DNA of 64,000 nucleotides, taken from NCBI GenBank assembly GCA_027605045.1, contig JAQFWX010000131.1, positions 31,776 through 95,775 on the forward strand, given 5' to 3'. The DNA comes from Phallus indusiatus. Lineage: Eukaryota > Basidiomycota > Agaricomycetes > Phallales > Phallaceae. The stretch's first letter is position 1. Every line of letters starts with the position of its first letter. Of this stretch, positions 57,043 through 64,000 are shown piece after piece. The notes under the pieces are model-generated. The model did no database searches and was not told the DNA's origin. It saw only the letters and a program-made list of their open reading frames with translations. The position numbers and the translations under genes are program-made.

Positions 57043-60000
57043 TGCCACCTTCGTAAAGGTAAAACTAGATCCGGAAAGAAGCCCAACAGACCTCTCTCAA
57101 CTAGCGCACTGACCACTTGTCAAACAGATATCAAAGGGGGGCAGGTATCAGTATCAGTTCGTGTTTACCTTCTATGTGAAGGCGCGAGAAATCTCAGAAG
57201 TTGGGCACCATTCCTAACATTCCTAACTCAATTTGGTTCCTAGTCTGAGTGACCCTGCCCATGTCTCGCTATCCTTGCAATGCAATTTCAGGACAATAAT
57301 CCTCTTTTTCGAGCCCGCAACTCCAATCGGACCTACATCCAATCATATCAACAATCCCTTTCATTAGCACCATGATATGTCAGTTCATAATGACACTAGC
57401 ACACCAGTTAGCACCTTCGTTTCATATCGCACTGCAGAAAGATAGCGTCGAATGCCTCGTTGCCTGTGATTTCGAAAGATTGCTAAGAATCATCCTTTGA
57501 TTGGTTCACAGTTCCTCCGGCTACTTACTAAACAGCTGAATCATTCGCATGTAATTCGCCAGTCAAAAAAGATGCATCATACGTATGCAACCAAAAGAAC
57601 ATCATGCTGAATTGGGCATGGACGTCTCGCCTATCGGAATGCAAAAAGCCGGACAGTGGTGAGTAACATGCTCAGATGTATGTAAATATTTATGGTGGTT
57701 TTGATCCCGGTGGGCCAAGAAAGAAGGAGGATTAAAGGATACTCGGGACCGGAATCTAATCCCCACAGAAATGATAAGCAAATGATCTGTCAATTATAGA
57801 GGTCTAGGATCTAACCCGATTTGTGGAGTTTCATACATTGACCTTTAGGAGTTTCATTCTACCATATTCGAGAAGGGCATATTATATAGAGTTTTTTTCC
57901 ACCTATTGATTCAAAACTGGGGATTAAACTTTTTTTACTGCGCAGATTAAATCCGTGTCCTCTTACAATGTATTTATAGACAGTCCTGACGAGTTACAAA
58001 GGCAGGTTTACGAAACTGGAATACCCGAGACCTGAAGTGAGTGGTCGATTCGTTTCTCAACTTTCTAGATTTCAAAAAAACCACGTTTCCCCTAAATTAT
58101 ATGGTTCATAAAGTCAAACTTGGAAATAACTCACACAGCCCAGCACAACTTGAATGCGCAGCGAGATCGACCCTGCTCATTAACAGCCACGGCTACACAA
58201 CGTAATGAAACTCGATATTTATGAGAAAGATTCTCAAATTCACGCAAATCGAGATCTAAATCATCGACGTACTGCGCCACGAGAAATCGAGTCAATGTAT
58301 CGGTGGGATTAGTGCAATATCAGATCCTTAAAGCAGAGGATTCTAAATTACTAACTTCTCTCATGACGCAGAAGAATTGACTTACCATTGAACGAACGCT
58401 GATGAAGGAGGTGGTACCGCATTTCTGTAGTAATCCGCATCATTTAGCCTCGGCCTTCAATAGGACCATCCGGGATAGAACCTATAGTCGGAGACCTTGT
58501 GGGTCACGCAATGTGACATACGCGCTACTGACCTGTGCTCAGGACGTTCACTGATCAGTGATAAACCCAACCGGAGTCCTACGTTCTTTTTACATCTTGC
58601 TTTTTTCACAAGCATTGACAGCAGATCGTTATCGATTAAAGTCGGAAATCATTCCCTGATTATTCCAGTTGGCCTTCTTGCTTCAAACGGCCGGAATGCG
58701 CATGCTCTTCAAGGTAAAGGAACACCTAGTTCTTTACTATAGCGTTTATGGCAACGATTTACTTATGTCAGTATGATCTGTCCCGTCCTTCAGAAAAAAG
58801 TTCTGACTCATTTCACTAAAACCTCGCCATAATTTCGCCGACTATGTTCCATTCTCTTTTCTCGGGCCCGTCAGACAGCTTTTTTTCCGTCACGGTGACT
58901 GGCTCTTAATTAAATTCTTGTTTTTTTTTTCTTCTTTCCCACTGAAACGCCCATAATTCAGCACGAGCTGGAAGAAAGGAAGCTTGGAATTTTCCTCGAT
59001 ATAAGTATCAAGGCTAGGGTCCAACACTTCGTTACTTTTCACATCGTCTACCCCGTTGCTAATGTGTTATGTTCCTAAACTCTCCGAAAGGGGATGGTTC
59101 ATAGAAACGAAGGAACAGCTCAGCCTAAAATGAACTCATCTAATTAACTAACTAACTTGCTAAATGAAACAGTAAAAGCGAATTTGACGCGTATTCGGCC
59201 CCCCTTCTTCATGCACTCAAATAAAAAAAAAAACATAAAAACAATATAGCAAAACACGCACACTTTTCGAATCCCCGTTCGGGAATTTATTTGGTCCGAA
59301 ATTTAAAAGCGCTCTCTCCTTTTGATTAATGCAGCCGCCTATAGCTACAATCACACCGCTGATTTGTTTTTTCCTTTTTGGGTGGTACGTTTGTATATTT
59401 AGTATCCGCGTGACTTTTTATATGTACTTACGAAGTGCAAACGGTTTAATACAGCGTATCAAAAAAACCCTAATTAGCGGTACGCAACTATATCCACGAA
59501 CTTTAATTTTGCAACACGTATCAAAACCAATACACACCTTTCCGTCCTTGTCCGCTGTTCGGTCCTTAATGGTGCTCATCATTACATCGAGGCACGCTGA
59601 CCTGACTCATTCATCCGTCTACAACCTCCGTTCCCTGCCTTTTGTCGCGTTCCTTGTTATTGATCATAACGAATGATCTAGCATGTATATGCCTGTCCGT
59701 ATTTTCTCATCTCGTGCAAACCGTGCAGATCTACTAGTCGCGCAATTGCAACCAATGATCAACGACCAACAATTCAACATCCAGCTTTACTCAGGATGGC
59801 ACGACACATTCCATAATCCATATCCCTCTCATGAACATCTATCCATCCACAAATCATTATTTGGACATTTGCATTGGATTATACAAATCGCGTTTTTGCT
59901 TTCTCAACCGGGAATACGTGCCGGACTGTCAATATTGAAAATACAGCAAAAAAAGGTTTCAGTATCTGCACGTGCATCATGATGCGACCAATGGAGTCCA

Positions 60001-63000
60001 GAAGGGTATCGATAAAGAATTTTGAATCACATGGCTGCTCTATTCAGTTGAGTCGTAATCCTGTTTCAAAGAAGGAAGAGGAGAGAGTGCCCAAGTGCTT
60101 CTATCTTGTGCTTGCTCGGCTTGAGAATCACTCAGGTGATCGTCCAAGGAACATTTTTAGACGCGTTAGGTGTTGGTCATAAATAGCAACTTGACTCGGA
60201 TAGGTATGCAATGCAATGCCAGTATAAAAGAGCCGGTTACGCCACACATATCAAAATTGATTAATCGTATGTATGCATCTTAAACATATTTTAATAATGC
60301 GGTGCAGTGGATGCTGATCCTATGATTTTCCTTTTCCCAAGTGTTGGTTTTTTCTCGCTTGCAAAATATATGCGCCCGACGCGCGCTACTAGCGCTATGA
60401 CCTCTTCTTCTCCCTGATCGCCCTCTCTTCCGTCCTTCGACGTCTTCGATCTTGGTGTTCTTTTGCCTCCCCATGATGTCACGACACCAGCGCCCTAAGT
60501 CTTGGTATCGGGGTACCTTATGCACTTTTGTATTGCCCTTACCAGTCATAATATTAAATATTGCACAATTTTTGAATACATCGAAGTCCGAATCGCAATG
60601 ACAATACAATTCGCGCGTTTTTATTATATTTTTTGAATATAGTAATTAGTGTGTTTGCCAACTTTATTAGAGATACATTTACGAAATACTTCTTACTTGC
60701 TTCAAGCAAGCCTGAGCTATATTTATGGAGGTATCATCAAAGGAAACGTTTATTTCGCCTAGTCGGTCCGTGTACGGGTCCACAAAAAGAAAAAAAGGGA
60801 AAAAGGAAAGGAAAAGAACTTCTCAACTGACCATGCGCGCGTGTATAATACGCGCACAAAGTCCACGCGGCGTGGTACATCGAAGTTCTGAGATGAAAAA
60901 GGATCCCAAAAACGCAGTGCACCTACGCATCCGTATTCGTATGTGTGGACATACATGGTACATCCGTATATCCGTATTATCCAATCCACAAAAGGTTTTC
61001 CCTCCGCCGTCCCTTTGTATATGTCACCGTCCTCCGCTGTCCCTCACTGGCAGGCGAGACTAGCCGAGCCGATATCTGTCGATGATTCGATGTTCGATGT
61101 CCCAGGGACCAGATATGTACATATTTATGTACATACATGCGTATGCCCTTCATAAGCAAGTGGGGCCCGATGGCAGATGAGATGACAGGGTAGATCTCCG
61201 AGTCCCTAGATCGATACCCTTATTATAGATCGGATCGTCACTTTTGGTGGATCCTTGCCAGTGAGGACCGCGTAGTTTCGCTCTATAATTATAACATCCG
61301 TTGCGCGTACATGCGTGGGCTACGGATTCAGATTTAGACTTGTACACATACATATAGTCATACATAACCATTGCCTGTTGCCTGACCTGTGATTATTTCG
61401 TTTATTTTCAAGTCGTTCAGTCGTTTCCCTGCATGGTACGATATTTGGTAGATTTATAATTCCCCTAAAGTATGATGCAGAATATATATTAACACGAATG
61501 GTACTACATAAGTATCACATGAACTTAAGCTTGTTAGGAGAATTTGTGGACCTGTATAATATATATATATATCTACGGCTGCCGGGCCCACCCCCAAAGT
61601 TCTCGAGAAAACAACAACATCGGAACACTGCCGGGTCTACAATTGAATTTCTTTTTCCATAATCACATCACAAGACAACTCGTTTATCGTTTTTAGGTTC
61701 GTGCTACTAGAATTCAGACGAGTGCGTATATGTACATATGTAATATATTCACCATTAGCCCAACGTTCTTTCTATACTAGTAGTTCCTGACTGATGATAT
61801 ACGAGGAGAACAGGCTAATACAAAGGACTGCCACCATCATATTTGCGGAAAGACTTTCAATTCTCGGGCGGTAGTATGGTTGAAGTAGTAATTCATTATG
61901 CGGGTAAGCGCTACTAGTAGCCTAACATAATAACATCATAGCTATAAAGGAAAACTTCTTCTTGAATATGTTAATTATGTAAATTGAGGAGTTACCCCCA
62001 TCTAATCTACTTAGCCGCTTGGCGTTGAAGTCACCTTGTGATACTAAGTCATGATGATTTCTCGGTCGTCTCTTCCGTCCCTCTCTCTTTTACGAGCTCC
62101 ATCGCCGCTCATGGCATGCTGGGCTCGGAGATCTTCAGCTCCAGATCTCAAGCTCAAAAATTAAGATTCGGCGCTCCGGGTTTGAACTATGTGGGGAAAA
62201 CAGGAGAAGTGACAATGATCATATTATATATTTATATGGCGATGAAGGGAGAAAATGGTGTATGCGCACTTGCGTGCCGCAGTGTACTTGAACTCGCTCG
62301 CTAACACACCCTCACAGCTTGAATATCTAGCAAGAAAAACGGGACCCCAACACCCGATGCATTTTCCCCCTTTGAGTGAAGCTGTCACAAAGAATAATAT
62401 AAGACCAAAGTGACGATCGTATTCATTTGGTTTTTATTTACTTCCCTTTCACTTCAAGGTTTCCTCTTAAACCCAGAACGGGAACTCGGATTCGGATTCG
62501 GACTCGGACTCGCGGGTGTCACTGTCAAAAACGAACTGAACCAAGAATCATTGACAACGGGCTAACTTCAAGTTGAAGCTGGGCGAGCCAAGCTAAGCCA
62601 TACTAGTAGCTATGAAACCAGGCTAGATCAATCGACCATTGACCATCGAGTGGGAAGTCTCCGTACATGTTATTTATTTATTTTATCTTTCCTTTCATTA
62701 TAACCATTGTTTTTATTATTATCACTGTTATTACTTTTCATGTTATAAGTGCGGCGCTGGTCAAGGATTTAAATTGCCATTACTATTATTATCATAAGTT
62801 ATTACATAGGCAATAGTAGTATGCTAGTCTACCTACTCTCATCCTCAACTCTCCGATTATTGAAATTGAAAGCAAGTTACTGCATATTTATTAATCATTA
62901 GGTCGTAGCAAACGAACGTCAATGTCGAAGTTTAGACTTAAAATTCTTGTTTTAACGAATAGAGTTGATTCCTTAAGCTTGTGGTAAAGTATGCCTATGC

Positions 63001-64000
63001 CAGTTGGACGGTTCACAGGTTCATTTTTGTTTTCATTTTCATAAATCGTTGTTAGCTACAATAATCGCATCGGGATTGCTAGAGCTCCCAGCGACCCCTT
63101 TCTTACTTTGTGAATCATGCCAAACAGAGCTTACAATTAAATGTTTGTTTGTTTTTCGGAGGTTTGCTATCAGAGGGTATCTACTCATGTAATTATTCAT
63201 GTTTCACACAACATAGCACATACTTAGCACACGCACGGGTCCGCATCCGGAAAGAGTAACACGATTTCCTTTTTCTGGTCGTCTTGTTTGTAGCCTTACT
63301 AGTAGGCTGTGGTGAACACGACCTGGACAAGCAATCCGGGGTTTTCTGACCACTAGTAGAGCATATATATTTATATATCAACGCCAACGCGCCATTCATT
63401 ATTAAAAAAATTTTAATGCGTTCTTTTTCAATCACAAACCGAGAAGGAAGGGGATCCGGGATCTTTTTCCCTTGGATCTTCAGATCTGAACACCTGAATG
63501 GCACCTGAACGCTGAACGTCGACAACACGTGAAATCTGTCAAGAAAAAAAATTATCGATCTGAGTAGTTGGATTGCCAGGTTGAGTTGAGATGTGCGTGT
63601 CTGTGTGTCTGTGTGTGATCATGCTCGCCAGAATACTCACACGTTAAAGAATAACTTTTGACATGTATGTACAGCCTGAGAGAGAGGAGAGACAGCCTGG
63701 GCTGAGTCGGACTGTCGCTGTCGGAGGTGAGATGGGAAAAAGTGTTTATTTTTTTTTTTCGTCTGGAAACGTGTACAAGATCCGGCGGGAGTGAGTGATT
63801 AAAATTAGTATGCGCATACTTTTAGTACAAACTAGCGGTCCCAGTAACCAGTTTGAAGTCCCTAAGGCTAAGGGCATTACTGCATCCGAGTCGCGCTTAA
63901 CCACCCATTTTCGTATAGGGTACGCCAAAGGTAGTATGTACGCGACAATCACCACTAAACAGTATGCACTAGCTACTTATTTATATTCTTCTGTTCTGAT
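57043..64000. other. 7-kb stretch without a recognised gene
   Basis: Open stretches (57793-57602 -, 58497-58742 +, 59329-59676 +, 59683-59982 +, 62038-62304 +, 63528-63193 -) are short, start in poor context or lack any domain. The frame at 59683 is the most protein-like, but I cannot connect it to exons. Sequence features seen are alternating TATGTACATA-type runs near 61110-61145 and 61730-61745, a hexamer repeat at 62481, and scattered ACTAGTAG octamers. It could be a long regulatory region or contain non-coding RNA. Confidence 0.35.
62481..62514 (+). repeat. GGAYTC hexamer microsatellite
   Basis: About five tandem copies of a 6-nt unit (CGGATT/CGGACT). Confidence 0.85.

Noticed and set aside
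59683..59982. 99-codon forward frame
   Set aside because: Protein-like composition but no domain, no splice partners and no clear promoter.

Overview
This window looks like nuclear DNA of a mushroom-forming basidiomycete (Agaricomycetes). Most genes are broken by short GT-AG introns of about 50-85 nt, and protein families typical of that group are expanded (secreted A1 aspartic proteases of the polyporopepsin type, fast-evolving F-box proteins, NmrA-like reductases). Intergenic stretches of 1-7 kb separate the genes. No rRNA, tRNA or CRISPR signal was seen. All exon structures below were worked out by hand from reading frame, splice signals and comparison between paralogues inside the window.

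Layout. 0-1.2 kb: 3' part of an unknown gene. 2.3-5.8 kb, minus strand: an aspartic protease and RanGAP (rna1). 7.8-8.5 kb: a small F-box-like gene. 10.1-10.6 kb: a possible serine-peptidase remnant. 11.3-20.3 kb: a tandem array of three further aspartic protease copies with duplicated upstream DNA. The first copy is a clear pseudogene and the other two are open. The array carries a 5'-truncated LINE with a 14-bp target duplication, a 399-bp MITE-like insertion with a readable empty site elsewhere in the array, and an inverted repeat. 22.4-24.1 kb: an F-box/LRR-type gene. 25.4-30.9 kb: a direct duplication of about 2.1 kb with an intact NmrA-like gene, a frameshifted copy, a full F-box gene and a duplicated 3' fragment of it. 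31.2-33 kb: a heavily decayed F-box relative.

36.1-39.3 kb: an iron-responsive GATA factor of the URBS1/SRE/Fep1 class, with two GATA fingers flanking the diagnostic cysteine-rich region, and candidate HGATAR sites upstream and in an intron. 43-44.8 kb: a second type of aspartic protease with a hydrophobic, GPI-like tail. 45.5-47.2 kb: a METTL21-type lysine methyltransferase. 47.7-48.2 kb: a small unknown gene, divergent from the methyltransferase. 48.7-55.8 kb: a very long Cdc7/SepH-like septation kinase with an internal calponin-homology domain, a C1 zinc finger and a possible C-terminal CaaX box. 56.3-57.0 kb: a putative membrane protein. 57-64 kb: no gene recognised.

The housekeeping and regulatory genes (RanGAP, the GATA factor, the methyltransferase, the kinase) show no operon-like relation. 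The 2-33 kb part is an accessory region shaped by tandem duplication, decay and small insertions. The most interesting items are the CH-kinase-C1 fusion, the GATA factor with its long introns and apparent frameshift, and the protease array with its insertions.
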